A stretch of 64,000 bases of DNA from Ehretia macrophylla (Eukaryota > Streptophyta > Magnoliopsida > Boraginales > Ehretiaceae), in NCBI GenBank assembly GCA_037974665.1, contig CM075778.1:28524001-28588000 (forward strand), in the 5' to 3' direction. Below the pieces are notes generated by a model. It did no database searches. It worked only from the letters and a program-made list of their open reading frames with translations, and was not told the DNA's origin. Numbering within the stretch: the first letter of the stretch is position 1; each line of letters begins with the position of its first letter. The position numbers were made by a program, and so were the translations under genes. Shown here piece by piece: positions 44,049-55,200 of this stretch.

Positions 44049-44790
44049 TCACAGGTCTGGAAAAAGATCATGGCTTATCTTGACCCGCCTACCCTTTGAG
44101 AATTCTACCTCATCCAGCTCATCGGCAGGGGATACCTCCTTCTTCTTCTTATCCTTTGACTCGTCTGGGGGCCTAGGCTCTGGGCCTTTTATATTGAGAG
44201 AAACAGTATAACAGTGGTGAGCGGCCAACTGATCTCCCTTGATGGTGGCCACACCTCCTGGGGTTGGGAACTTTAGTGCTTGGTACAGGGGTGATGCAAC
44301 TGCCTGGAATTTCATTAAAGCCACTCGCCCCAAGATTCCATTATAAGCCGACTCACAATCAAGAACGATAAGGTTTGTCATGATCGTCACTTTCTTCTAC
44401 CCTTCTTCCAAGGTCATGGGTAGGTTTATAACCCCTTATGGACGAAAGGCTTCTCCTGTAAACCCAGACAATGAACCATTCAAGGGGTGAAGCCTTTCGC
44501 GTCCTATCCCTAGCTTGTCAAAAGCTTTCAAAAATAGTACCTCCGTAAAGCTACTGGTGTCCACCATCAGGCATTTGACTATGTAGTTAGAGATCCGGGC
44601 CTCCACCAATAATGAATCATTATGTGGGTAAATTATACCTTTTAGATCATTTGTGGTGAACGTCAACTGCTCTTCGACCCCCGTCCCTTTATACCGGGGC
44701 TTCTTTGTCACAGCCCTAGCATAGGATCTCCTTGCTTTCCTACTAGCTCCATCAGATGAAAATCCCCCAGCGATGGTATCCACCATCCCC
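44049..44790 (-). pseudogene. Tat protease region
   Basis: VKCLMVDTSSFTEVLFLKAF (complement about 44590-44530) corresponds to the DTGSS protease site with Gly changed to Ser, so it is probably inactive. The flanks ITFTNDDLKGI-like and LTGFTGE-like patterns are usual for Tat gag-pro. The following segment to 44049 contains DCESAYNGILGRVAL, which also belongs to this region. Confidence 0.8.
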
Positions 44791-45059
44791 AGATGCCGGT
44801 TCTCCTTATCTCTTCCACGTCAAGGGCTGCGCTCCCTTTGGCATCTGGGGCTATGCTCTCTGTCATGCCTGGGGCTTCTTTTTCTCTCCTTCTGAGGTTT
44901 TTGATTCTTGGCAACGAACCTGTTCAATAGTCTCTTCCTGACCAGCACCTCTATTTCTGCTTTGAGTTGTTTGTATTCTTATGTATCATGGTCGTGGTCC
45001 CTGTGGTACTTGCAATATTTATCCTTAGTATTTTTAACTGGATTGTTTGTCATCCTGGC

Positions 45060-45900
45060 TAGCTAACGAAACTCGCGGTGGGTCTAGATTTCATGCAGGA
45101 TTTCTGTCCTGGAAGTATTCAATGGGGTAAAGCTCTGCTCGAACCTGCCCTGGTTGTTGATGTCCTGTCTTTCCGACCGACCCTTTGGGGCTCCTCTCTG
45201 CTTGTGTGCTTCCAGAGCTTTCCCTTTCACCACGATTCCCTTCTCTTCCTCTTTCTTGACCGTCATGACCTCTTCAGAACTAATGTACTTGGAAGCCCGT
45301 GTCATAAGGTCTTCCAGATCATGGGCATTCTTTTTTCCAAGGACGCTTGTAGTGGCCTAAAATTCAGGCCCTGCATGTATACGACTATAGCCACTAATTG
45401 GTTGAGATCTGGTACCTCCAAGGTTGCTTGATTGAACCGCTAAGTATAATCACGCGGGTCTCGGGGGCTTCTTGCTACTAGAAAATCGGGCAAGGAACAA
45501 CCCAGCAAGCTGATCGAAGCTGTGAATTGAGGCCTCTGCCAAACCGGTAAACCACTTCCGTGGCGACCCCACCAATGTCATTGGAAAGGCTCTGCACTTA
45601 ATGGCGACTAGGACATCTTGGAATGTCATATGGTACTCGAATATTGTAAGGTGGTCTTCCAGATCCCCAGTCCCGTCGTAGGTCTGTAAACTGGGAAGTT
45701 TGTACCCATATGGCATAGGCTCCCGCATGACATTTCTGGCAAATGGGTGATGTTTCCCCTGACCCACCAGGACTTGGTGCTATCTTTCATGGTTGTAAGT
45801 AGCCTCCTACCCTTCCTGTCGTAGAGGTCTTCTGTGTCTATCCTGCCCTGGCCTCTCCGGCGGTCCTGCCAAGGCTGTCGTATCCATCGAGAGTGCTAGA
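45060..45900 (-). pseudogene. Tat gag
   Basis: The segment on complement 45767-45450 reads YDGTGDLEDHLTIFEYHM, then AFPMTLVGSPRKWFTGL and SFDQLAGLFLARFSSSK, the retrotransposon gag domain. Downstream pieces toward 45084 continue it in another frame. No intact zinc knuckle is seen. Confidence 0.88.
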
Positions 45901-46257
45901 GGCTGGGGTGGATTTCCCGTCACTGGGTCTTCCCGCTGGAGGGGAATAGCCTCCGGTTGTGCCAACCCTTGGGTCTAGAGGAATTGATTAAATACTCCCC
46001 TCAAGCCGTTGAACAACTGAACCAAGGTTGGCAGATCAACTTGTAAGGATGAGGATGGCATATTTCCTGGAACGAATACCGGCGGAGCCGAGGTGGTAGT
46101 CCCCCCAAGTGGCGCTGCATTAACCGGAACTGCCGTCACTAGGGGATCTGTACCTTCATGAACCTAATGCCCATCTAGAGTGTTCTGGTTTTCTCTAGCA
46201 TTGGCTTGACTACGTGTATGAACCATCATGGTATCTCAGTAAGATTTCTGAAATGTT

Positions 46258-46275
46258 CCCACAGACGGCGCCAAA
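46258..46275 (-). promoter_or_regulatory. Tat primer-binding site
   Basis: Complement reads TTTGGCGCCGTCTGTGGG directly next to the 5' LTR. The TGGCGCC start is common to plant Tat/Athila-group elements. Confidence 0.75.
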
Positions 46276-46276
46276 C

Positions 46277-46735
46277 TATTAAGGTAAGAATTTTGATTGC
46301 CCTGAGCTGCTCCCTGGGCTGGACCTGAACCTACAAAACAAAGGAACCGAGGGAGATGCCCATGGTGCCCACTCCGACGATCAACTTAGCCAACAGTGGG
46401 AAGAAGCTTATAAGCAGAATGTGAAGGATGTTTTGTGGATACCTCTTGCTATAGGATTGCTCCACATTTATACCCGTGACTAGGTAGTTTCCTAGATGAG
46501 GGAAAAATCTTCAAGATCTAGATCTCTAAGAGTCCTCTCCTGCTAAGTAATTTGCCATCATCATACTTCTCACGAGTCCTCCCTTATCCGGACTCCCTAA
46601 GCTCATCTTTATCCCTATGACATCCCTATCCACATACCTGCCCTGTAGTCTCGGCGGATTCTGGGCTCAAGGAAAGACGTGGCTGCTTCACACTATTGGG
46701 GACGAGTTTCCAGGGCTAGAACCCCACCCCTATCA
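46277..46735 (-). repeat. Tat 5' LTR
   Basis: 459 bp, alignable with 30546-31004 throughout. Its inner end has decayed (TTAATA in place of TTATCA). Confidence 0.9.
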
Positions 46736-46739
46736 CATT

Positions 46740-48440
46740 TAATTAGTTTGTTTGGCATATATATATATATATCACAAAAAATAGAAAAATGGGTTGGCCT
46801 AACCTAACTCAGACCAGTTCAAGAGCCATAGTTGTGGGATGATGTGACTGTATATACAATACTCAAACTATTATATTTGTATTGCTTTTGCATCTTAAAC
46901 TCAGGAATAAATACAACACTTTTATACTTTCGATACAATGTAGGTTGATACTAAAAAGTGAAAAATCAGGTCCGAAATTATCCAAATTGCAAGTCAAGGA
47001 GTTAAGAACGGGGAAAACACGAGAACCGGTGGAAGAATGGAGGTCGTAGAGTCAGAATTTAGCCGAAACTAGCACGTAATCAGACTCGGAACACTGAAAA
47101 TAACCCAAAAATGCCTCGGTTAACACTCGGTCAAAGTCAAAATTGAAGAGCCAAAAAGTTAGCAAAAGGGCGTTCGAGCGAGCCCTACTAGGCGCTTGAG
47201 CGCTTCTCTTAGAAAATTCTACCACCTTCTCAAATAAAACACTTGGCGAAAACTCAGCGCCCTCAACAGTGCCTTCCAAAATATTCTAGACATCCACGTG
47301 TCGCGCAACCAACGAACGGAGAAGAGGTGCGCTCGAGCATGCCTATTGGATGCTCGAGCGCGTCTTTGAAAATTTGCCTATAAATAACCATTTCCCGATT
47401 GGAAATAATATATAATTTTAGATTTTAATTATTTTTTATTTAATTAGTTAATTAAGTTTAATTTTAGTTTTAATTAATTAGTAAGTTTAATTTAGTAGTA
47501 ATTGTAGAATATGGGGGAAGTTATGCCTGAATAGCTTTTAATAGAAAAGCTTTTATTCAGGGGAAGTTTTGCTCAAGTAGCTCTTATTCGGGAGAATCTT
47601 CACCCGAATAGCTATTTTGTGTTGGACCTCTGCTTAAATTTCTAGAATCAGAAATACAATGACGTCATATTGGGAGAGCCTTTCTTGACTCTCTTATTTG
47701 TACTACTTGTCTTTATTATTATTACTAAGTAGAACTATTATCTAGGGAAGGATATTGTAAATGATGGTCTTTTAATATATGGTCTCGGATTCAGTTTATT
47801 TAATTCAATTGCAATATATGGCTTGCTTTAATTCAATATTGTCTTTCATATGTAATGCTTTTAAGTAGATGTTATGATTGTTTTACTTTCATGTCATATA
47901 TCCATGCTTTAATAGTGAATCAATAGCTTGACAAACTTAGATTCCATGATATTAAAGGTTGTACCTTAGCTCTAGACTAGTAAGGAGATGTTGATTACTT
48001 AGTTAAAACACACCTTTTACGCCAGGTTGCAAGGAAAGATCTATACTACAACTATATAACGGACTCATAGATGGAACGACACCTACATCAGAGTTAGTAA
48101 TCATGACTTTATTAGACTAAGGTAACTGACTAGGTTAATGCTTGTAGCTTAACCTTTGCATAAAATTAGAATCCTGGACGTTGAGCCTATATTGACTGCC
48201 TCTTTGCATGTCTATTTCCCTAAATTCATTTCCCTATTTTTCCACTTTTACTTAGTTAGTTTAGTTGTAGTATAGTTTAATCAAACGTCTTCTACAAACT
48301 GTTACGCTTCTACTTTAAACACTTTCATGCGCGCTTCCCTGTGGAATTTGACTCCGCACTCAGAGTACACTACACTACAAGATCCGTGCACTTACGGGTT
48401 ATTAAAACTTGGTTATTTTGCACATATTTATAACATACAC
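46740..48440 (+). repeat. LTR-like fragment, gypsy type
   Basis: Non-coding, with TATA-like CTATAAATAACC at 47379 and a terminal part (about 48330-48420) resembling Tat/Athila LTR ends (CCCTGTGGAATTTGACTCCG). It shares GTACAATGTAG, GGTCAAAGTCAAA and similar blocks with 58180-58420, so both are the same LTR family. GAGCG-rich imperfect palindromes lie at 47171-47206 and 47330-47366. Boundaries are not resolved. Confidence 0.5.
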
Positions 48441-48928
48441 CAAGTAGTGATCATGGGTTCATAGGCCAAGTTGGGTCCTATATTATGAAAAATGAACCCA
48501 ATCCACTAAATATTTTTGCTGAGCCAGGCTCAGTTTTCTTGACCCATGACTCGATCGGGCCATGTCGGGCTAGCTCATATGGTAGCTTTATACAAACGTA
48601 TTCTATTATAAGATGAAATGTAGCAATAATTCATAAATTTGAACCCATAATGATGAAAATTTATACGTTCATTTCCTCTAGGGTAAAATTTATTTCCAGG
48701 TTTGAAGTGATGACGTTGTATGGACCATGGTCTCAATTGCCATGCTCTGTTATAATCTATTTTTTTTAGGTAGTGAAGAAGTAATTCTTTTTTAGAAAGG
48801 GTGACTTCTGCAATGTTAATGAGCCCCAAGCTCCATTAATGATGTTCTAGATTGTGGGGGTATTTATGTACTTGTGTTAAATTATTATCTCATCTAAAAC
48901 ATTAATGTATTAGAGAAGGATATGTTAT
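48441..48928. other. Intergenic sequence
   Basis: No gene. Contains degenerate CGGGCCATGTCGGGCTAGC-like retroelement patches near 48555. Confidence 0.4.
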
Positions 48929-49325
48929 ATAAAATTACATTTAATCCCTATTGTTTGCATATTTTTTTAATGTAGTCACTAATGTTTTAAAAAATTCATA
49001 GTGGTCCCTAATGTTTACAAAAATTATTCAAAATGGTCCATATTGTTCAAACTTATCCAATTTGGTCTTTATTATTTTTCAAAAAATTCAATTCAATCAC
49101 TTTCATTTCCTAAAAAAATTCAATTCAGTCCATGCACGTGGTCCCTATTTGGAGACTAAATTAAATTTTATGGGAAATAATAGAGACTAAATTGGCTAGT
49201 TTTGAATAAAATGGACCATTTTGAATCACTTTGTAAATATTATGGACTAATATAATTTTCTGAGAATATTAAGGACCAACTTAAAAAAAGTATAAATAAT
49301 AAGGACTAAGTGTGAAATTTAACAT
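48929..49325. mobile_element. Foldback repeat of the 'TAGTCCCTATTGTTT' type
   Basis: Left TTACATTTAATCCCTATTGT and right (complement) TTCACACTTAGTCCTTATTA form long imperfect inverted arms. Same family style as 26383-26744. No clear target duplication. Confidence 0.6.
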
Positions 49326-49383
49326 ACCCGTACAAGTGCAGACGACATCCACTTTATAGGATTGAAAGGTTTTAATTCTTTTA

Positions 49384-49710
49384 GGGTATTTCTAATGGCA
49401 AGAAAAATAGTGTACTATTTATAAAAGCTTACTATTTTTGGTAATTTTTAGAGACTCGAGTCTCTATTTTAACTCAAATTTCTAATGGGGTCCATCACTT
49501 TTTAGAGATTTGAGTTAAAATAGAGATACCAATTTACTTTTTTCGCTCTAAATTTAGAGTCCCAAAAAGTGATTAGGTCTCTATTTAGGTGTAAATCTCT
49601 AAAAAGTGGTAAGTCCCATTAGAGATTTGAGTTAAAATAGAAACTGAGGTCTCTAAAAATTACCAAAAATGATAAGTTTTTGTAAATAGTACATACAATT
49701 GGAGATACCC
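49384..49710. mobile_element. MITE, 327 bp
   Basis: Ends GGGTATTTCTAATGG and, on the complement, GGGTATCTCCAATTG. The inner arms pair (GAGTTAAAATAGAGA blocks in both orientations). The flanks TTA / TAT could be a decayed 3-bp or a TA duplication. Confidence 0.75.
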
Positions 49711-49830
49711 TATATGGGTAGCATCAAGACTTGAACTCATGACCTTACATGTTGATATAATTTTATAAATAGGTAGAGATGAGTTTTGAACATAAGACCT
49801 TTTTCAACTAGGTTATGATATTATATTAAA

Positions 49831-50225
49831 GAGTAAAATATTTCTATAGCCACTAAACTATCTCTCTAGTCTTGTTTCGTTATCAAACTATTTTTGGTTT
49901 TATTTTGGCCATTCAACTATTATTTAAGTTTCATTTTGGCCATTCCATCAATTTTTTTTTGTTAAAATAGACTAATTCTTAAAGATAAAATCGTAAAGTC
50001 AATTAAATGAATTATGTTCTTGTCTCCAAATTAAAATTATTTGCAAATTTAATGGATTATTTTACAATTTTATCTTTTAACAATTAATCTATTTTAACGA
50101 AAAAAATTGACGAAATGACTAAGATAAAATCCAATTGATAGTTGAATAGTCAAAATAAGACCAAAAATAGTTAGATAGTCAAAACAGAACTAATGAGATA
50201 ATAAAGTGACTATAAAAATATTTAA
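49831..50225. mobile_element. Foldback repeat
   Basis: The left arm (CTATAGCCACTAAACTATCT...AACTATTTTTGGTTTTATTT) pairs with the right arm (AATAAGACCAAAAATAGTTA...AAAGTGACTATAAA). Non-coding. Confidence 0.7.
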
Positions 50226-51100
50226 TCATATATTAAATTAATTAGAGAGATTAATTATATTATTTATTATTTTAACAAGTTGGTGAATATTGTGGTTAGC
50301 AGGGGCTATGAATGCAAATTAATCTCATGGTGGCTTTAAGAGTCAACGGAGCCTGTTTAAAGCACAGATATTTTTTGAAGCAGCCATTATAATGGTGACA
50401 AGTGTACACAGTTGAGGAATTTGATGAAGTGTCATTCTTCAAAACCACTTAATTACATTGGAACATTTTCTAATGCAACAGGGTCTTTGGCATCAATACA
50501 CGCCAAATACATTTCAATGCACCGGGATGCATGGGATGTTTGGAAACGTCCAAGATAAACGTCTAAATTTTTAAACGTTTTCAAGAATTTTCTTTGATGA
50601 AGAGTAAATTATGTATGATAGAAGACGTTTTGTTTTGTTTTGTTTCTTGATATTTTTTGAAGAAGGACAGGACGAGGAAAAGTGGTCCTTGTCTGGACAT
50701 TTAAAGGAGTTTAATAGCACAAATTAAGGTTGGTAGGACGAGGAATTGTGGTTGAGCTTAGTCGTACGAAGTTATTGATGTTGACCTTGGAGAAAAGAGC
50801 TTATTCTTACGAAGTTATTGATTTGACCTTGGGAAAAGATTATTACGTACACATGATCTATGGTTATAAATATGAGTATTATTAAATATTATTTTATTTT
50901 TATTATTTAAATATTATTTTTTACGTAAATATTTAATTGATATGTTAAAATAATAATTTTTATTTTATTTTATAATATAACTAAGTATACACATAAAAAG
51001 TGATATTTAATATTTTTCTATAAATATAGCCCATCAAATCGATGACTAATAATTGCAAGAAAATTATGACCAACTATGGAGGATAAACGTGTTTTATGTT
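50226..51100. other. Intergenic sequence
   Basis: I see no gene, RNA or defined repeat. Confidence 0.5.
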
Positions 51101-51109
51101 TATAGCTTG

Positions 51110-51450
51110 GCAAATTGGATAAATATTCCCTATTATTTATTAGTTTTAAATAAATAGTCTTAATTATTTTAGAAATCACGCAATTAGTTTCTATTATTTG
51201 TAAAAGTCCCACTAGTAGTCCTCATTATTTTAAAAATCATTCATTTGGTCCCTATTATTTGTAAAAGTCTCTCTATTAGTTCTCAATGTTTATAAAAGCC
51301 TCACCATTTTGTAAATAATAAGGATTAATAGTGAATTTTTCACAAACAATAGAGACTAATCGTATGACCTATGAAATAATAGATAGGGACTAATCATCTA
51401 AAATATGTCAACAATAGAGACTAATTCTTGTGAGATTTGCCCTTTATAGC
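51110..51450. mobile_element. Foldback repeat
   Basis: The left (GGCAAATTGGATAAATATTC, TTAGTTTCTATTATTTG) and right (AACAATAGAGACTAATTCTT, GATTTGCCC) parts are mutually inverted. Same TAGTYYCTATTRTTT style as the elements at 26383 and 48929. Confidence 0.6.
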
Positions 51451-51734
51451 GAGACAGAGACGATAAATTTAGTTTATTAATTTTGAATTGCAACAATCAG
51501 TCGACCTTAAAATAATTAAGCATCTTTCGGTACAATTTATTATGCTTTTCGAAAAGAAGAAACAAAATGAAACATCTTAGAAAATGACTATGTAATTACC
51601 CGACTTAACCTCTTCTGTGTAAAAAAAGCAAAAAGACTACTATGTACATATGTAAGTACATGCAGTGACAGATTTATTATCACATAAGGGTGTACTTCTG
51701 CACAATTTTAACTTAAAAAAAAAAAAAAAAAAAC

Positions 51735-52045
51735 TTAGTTCCTATGCTCAGAAAACCAGCATACCAACAGCTTCTCCAGCTCAGTCATCAACCCCAATCA
51801 AGGTTGAAGATAAACAAATAACCCATACACACATTTCTACCCAGTCATCCCTAGATAGAAACCTCACAGTTTTGGGGACTTTGACCCTTCAAAAACAGTT
51901 AACAGGTGTTCATGCAGGTACTGCAGGTACATCGTCTTCTCAGACGACAGTCAGTAACAAGTTTTAGCCCTTTGTTGCTAAAACAAAACCAGTAACTCCA
52001 GAACCTAAACAGTTACCATCCTCATCATACATTTACAAGAACGTT
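51735..52045 (+). pseudogene. Second fragment of the viral ORF2, upstream of the ABCG gene
   Basis: Starting just after a run of 19 A (51715-51733), about 100 codons match the N-terminal half of viral ORF2 at 1416-1720, on the opposite strand, with scattered changes. Similarity begins 15 residues into ORF2 and ends near 52045 (TACAAGAACG). This copy has TAG at 51966 where the 1-7691 copy reads CAG, and CAG near 52009 where that copy has its TAG at 1416. No other viral sequence adjoins it. It ends about 115 bases before the ABCG TATA box. Confidence 0.88.
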
Positions 52046-52160
52046 ATTTTTTACTATATAAATACATACTCTAACTTTTTTTACTGTATTATTACACATC
52101 ATAAATTTGAATACCCGAATCTGCCCCTGAGCACATGTTTCACGCCATCAATGCATGGCC

Positions 52161-52169
52161 TATATATAG
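52161..52169 (+). promoter_or_regulatory. Putative TATA box of the ABCG gene
   Basis: TATATATAG lies 87 bases upstream of the start codon at 52256, a plausible distance for a plant promoter with a 5' UTR of about 60 bases. Confidence 0.6.
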
Positions 52170-52255
52170 GTGGGTACGTAACTTGTGGCAGCTCATTCAA
52201 CAATAGTCTCAAGAAACAAAATCCCTTCTCTCATTTCAACTCCCGTATCCAAACA

Positions 52256-55200
52256 ATGTCCTTCAAGGAGTCGCCAATCGACGTTCCTCGATGGACACCT
52301 AGTCCTACTTACACGAAAGCACTCCCCGAAGAGCCCGTATCATCACGTGAGAGACATCCTTCTGAGACTGGTAAGTTTGTAGGAGCTTTAATCATGATCA
52401 GTATGTACTAATGTAAGTCTTTCACATATTAACGAAACTTATATATGTAGGTTCTATTAACTATGTAAAAAATTTATTATTAGTCCAAATTAGTAGAATA
52501 ATATTAATTTCCTCTGAAAGAAGATGATCAAGAGCAATTTGATAATTCAAAAAAGTTCCCATTCGGATGTTACCTCCTAATGTTCCACCACCACCTCATA
52601 TTGATGTTGTAGATGCACCATCTCGAAGGAAGGACTCATCCAGGATAGAAAGTTCATTTGAAATGGAAAATCTTGCACCACAAAAAAATGAAGAGAAATA
52701 TAACTCTGCTAATAATTTGGCATCAAAGGGAAATGGTGGAAATGGAATTTTCTTGACGTGGAAGGACTTATGGGTTACGGTGCCGGACAAGAAAAGAGGA
52801 CGTCGGCCGATCTTGCAAGGGGTAACTGGATACGTTGAGCCTGGTGAAGTTTTAGCTATCATGGGTCCTTCTGGCTGCGGCAAATCGACTCTTCTAGATG
52901 CGTTTGCAGGTAATAATGTTAAAGGGTTAAACACTTCTTTTTTTCTGTAAATTTATGGCTACAACTCAAAGGTCCTAAGATTTCTAACTTGCTCTCATGG
53001 GTGTAAATTAAAATAGAGTTTAGGAAAGATACACATACCCACTCATTCCAACACAACCCAATACAAGGGTTTTTTCCCAAATAAAAGTCAACCCAGCTAA
53101 TTTTCGGACGTTGATTAACTCCATTTTCGTATATTGACGATTGTACGTATGCCCCAAATGTGTATTTTCAAAGATAACTCTTAGGATAATAACATAAATC
53201 TCCTAAAGTTCTAATTAAAATAATATTTGTAAAAATTAGAAGTATATTCATTCATTCAGCAATCAGATATATACCATCAGTAAGCTTTATATTAATATCA
53301 AATTTTAGGATTAAACCCTAATCAAATCAGGTTGAAATTAAGCCCTAATCAGATAGAGTATTTTGAGATTAAGCCCTATCATATCAAGATATGGTTTCAA
53401 GCTTTACTCAAATTCGGATTTTGATATTAAGCCCTCATTTGATTGGATTATGGTTTATGATAAAACTCTCCTAAATTTGAGAATGGGGTTTCATCATAAA
53501 CGCCCAATCAATTTGGGATTAAGGTCCAACCAAAATCCTAATTGTGTTGGAATCTCAATTAAACCCTAACCCTAATTTTAAGATTAGGTTTTCTAATTAA
53601 AACTTAATCCCAAAGTGATTTAGGCTTATGGTTTAATCATAAGCCTCAATTAGATAGGGACTAGGGTTTCTGACAAATCCCTAATTTCAAATAATTTTGG
53701 ATTAGGGTTTCATCAAAACCATAATCAGATTGGGATCAGGGTTTCTGATGAATCCTTAATCCTAACTTGATTTGGGACTAGTGTCTAATAACAAATGTAA
53801 TGGGATTGGAATTATGGTTTTTAATTAAAAGCTAATCCCAAACTAATTGCATCATTTTTAGTATATATAGAGGACTTGTTTTGTAATGTTTGTAATATTG
53901 AGTACTAAATTGAGAAAACAAATCAATATTGAGGATTAGTGGTGAAATTTACCCATTAGTTTAGCTATTTTTTTTTAACTTATAATCTTTTCAATATAAA
54001 TGCACGGAGATTGGAACCAAATACAAGGCAATCTGGAGACATCCTTATCAATGGCTCCAAGCAGACACTAGCTTTTGGCACTTCGGTAAAAAAAAAAAAT
54101 ATATAGATAATGAATCTTGTTTAATTATTTGTGTCATTTGAGTAGAAGTTATTTTTTCCTATTTATCTTGAATCAAGTCTTTTTCTTTAATGAAAAGGGA
54201 AAACCAATCATTTTTGTTCAACCAAATGTTCACTTCTCTATTATGAGATCAAGTCATCCTTCTAGATTTCATGCTTTTATTTTTTATTGTTTAAATTATT
54301 TCTAAGAGAGGTACATAACTGTTTAGGCTTATGTGACTCAAGATGACATACTGATGACAACACTAACAGTGAGAGAAACTGTATACTACTCAGCTCAAGT
54401 ACAACTCCCTGACTCCATGTCTAGAGCTGAAAAACAGCAAAGAGCTGAAGCTACAATTAAAGAGATGGGGTTGCAAGATGCCATGGACACAAGAATCGGA
54501 GGGTGGAGTGTCAAAGGGCTTAGTGGTGGTCAAAAGAGAAGAGTGAGCATTTGTATTGAAATCTTAACACGACCAAAGCTTCTCTTCCTTGATGAGCCTA
54601 CGAGTGGACTAGACAGTGCTGCATCCTACCATGTCATGAATCGTATAGTAAAGCTCGCTAAAGAAGATAGGAGGACTGTCATTGCATCTATTCATCAACC
54701 AAGTAGTGAAGTATTTGAGCTTTTCCAAAATCTGTGTCTTTTGGCTTGTGGTAGAATGCTCTATTTTGGTTCCACTTCAACAGCAAATGAGGTAAATTAC
54801 CTTTCAAGTTTATCACGTTCATTATTAGATTGATTATGAACAATTGCAATAACATCTTAACTATTCAATAAAAGGTAAAAATTCTCATACTTGTTCACTT
54901 TTTGATCCAGTTTTTTGCTTTGAATGGCTTTCCTTGTCCACATATGAGGAATCCATCTGACCACTACCTCAGAACAATTAACAAGGACTTTTATGTTGTA
55001 AGTAGCACCTTCGGCTATTAAGAATTAGAAAAAGCGTTATTCATCGTATATATATAGTCTATGAGACTATGACTATTAATATTAATATTAGGACATTGAA
55101 CAAGGACTTCATGGAAATATAAATGCTGGAGAAGCAATCGACATTCTTGTCAATTCATACAAGTCATCAGAAGCTTGCCAGCATGTTCAACAAAGAGTAT

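Larger units (their letters stand above)
30546..46735 (-). mobile_element. Ty3/gypsy retrotransposon of Tat type, decayed, with nested LTRs
   Basis: LTRs of equal length lie at 30546-31004 and 46277-46735 (459 bp each), roughly 10 percent different by eye. The flanks CCTTT (30541-30545) and CATTT (46736-46740) are a probable 5-bp duplication with one change. On the minus strand the order is primer site TGGCGCCGTCTGTGGG, gag, protease, RT, RNase H, a second RNase H, integrase, then a 3' region with an antisense ORF and a purine tract before the downstream LTR. The second RNase H and the antisense ORF point to the Tat lineage. About 6.9 kb of the span is a later nested insertion. All ORFs are broken. 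Confidence 0.92.

Noticed and set aside
49728..49830. Further SINE-like sequence on the minus strand
   Set aside because: Only a B-box-like GAGTTCAAGTC is seen; no convincing A box or end.
52519..52555. Frameshift in ABCG exon 2
   Set aside because: It arises only if the AG at 52519-52520 is taken as acceptor; the AG at 52554-52555 gives a continuous frame.
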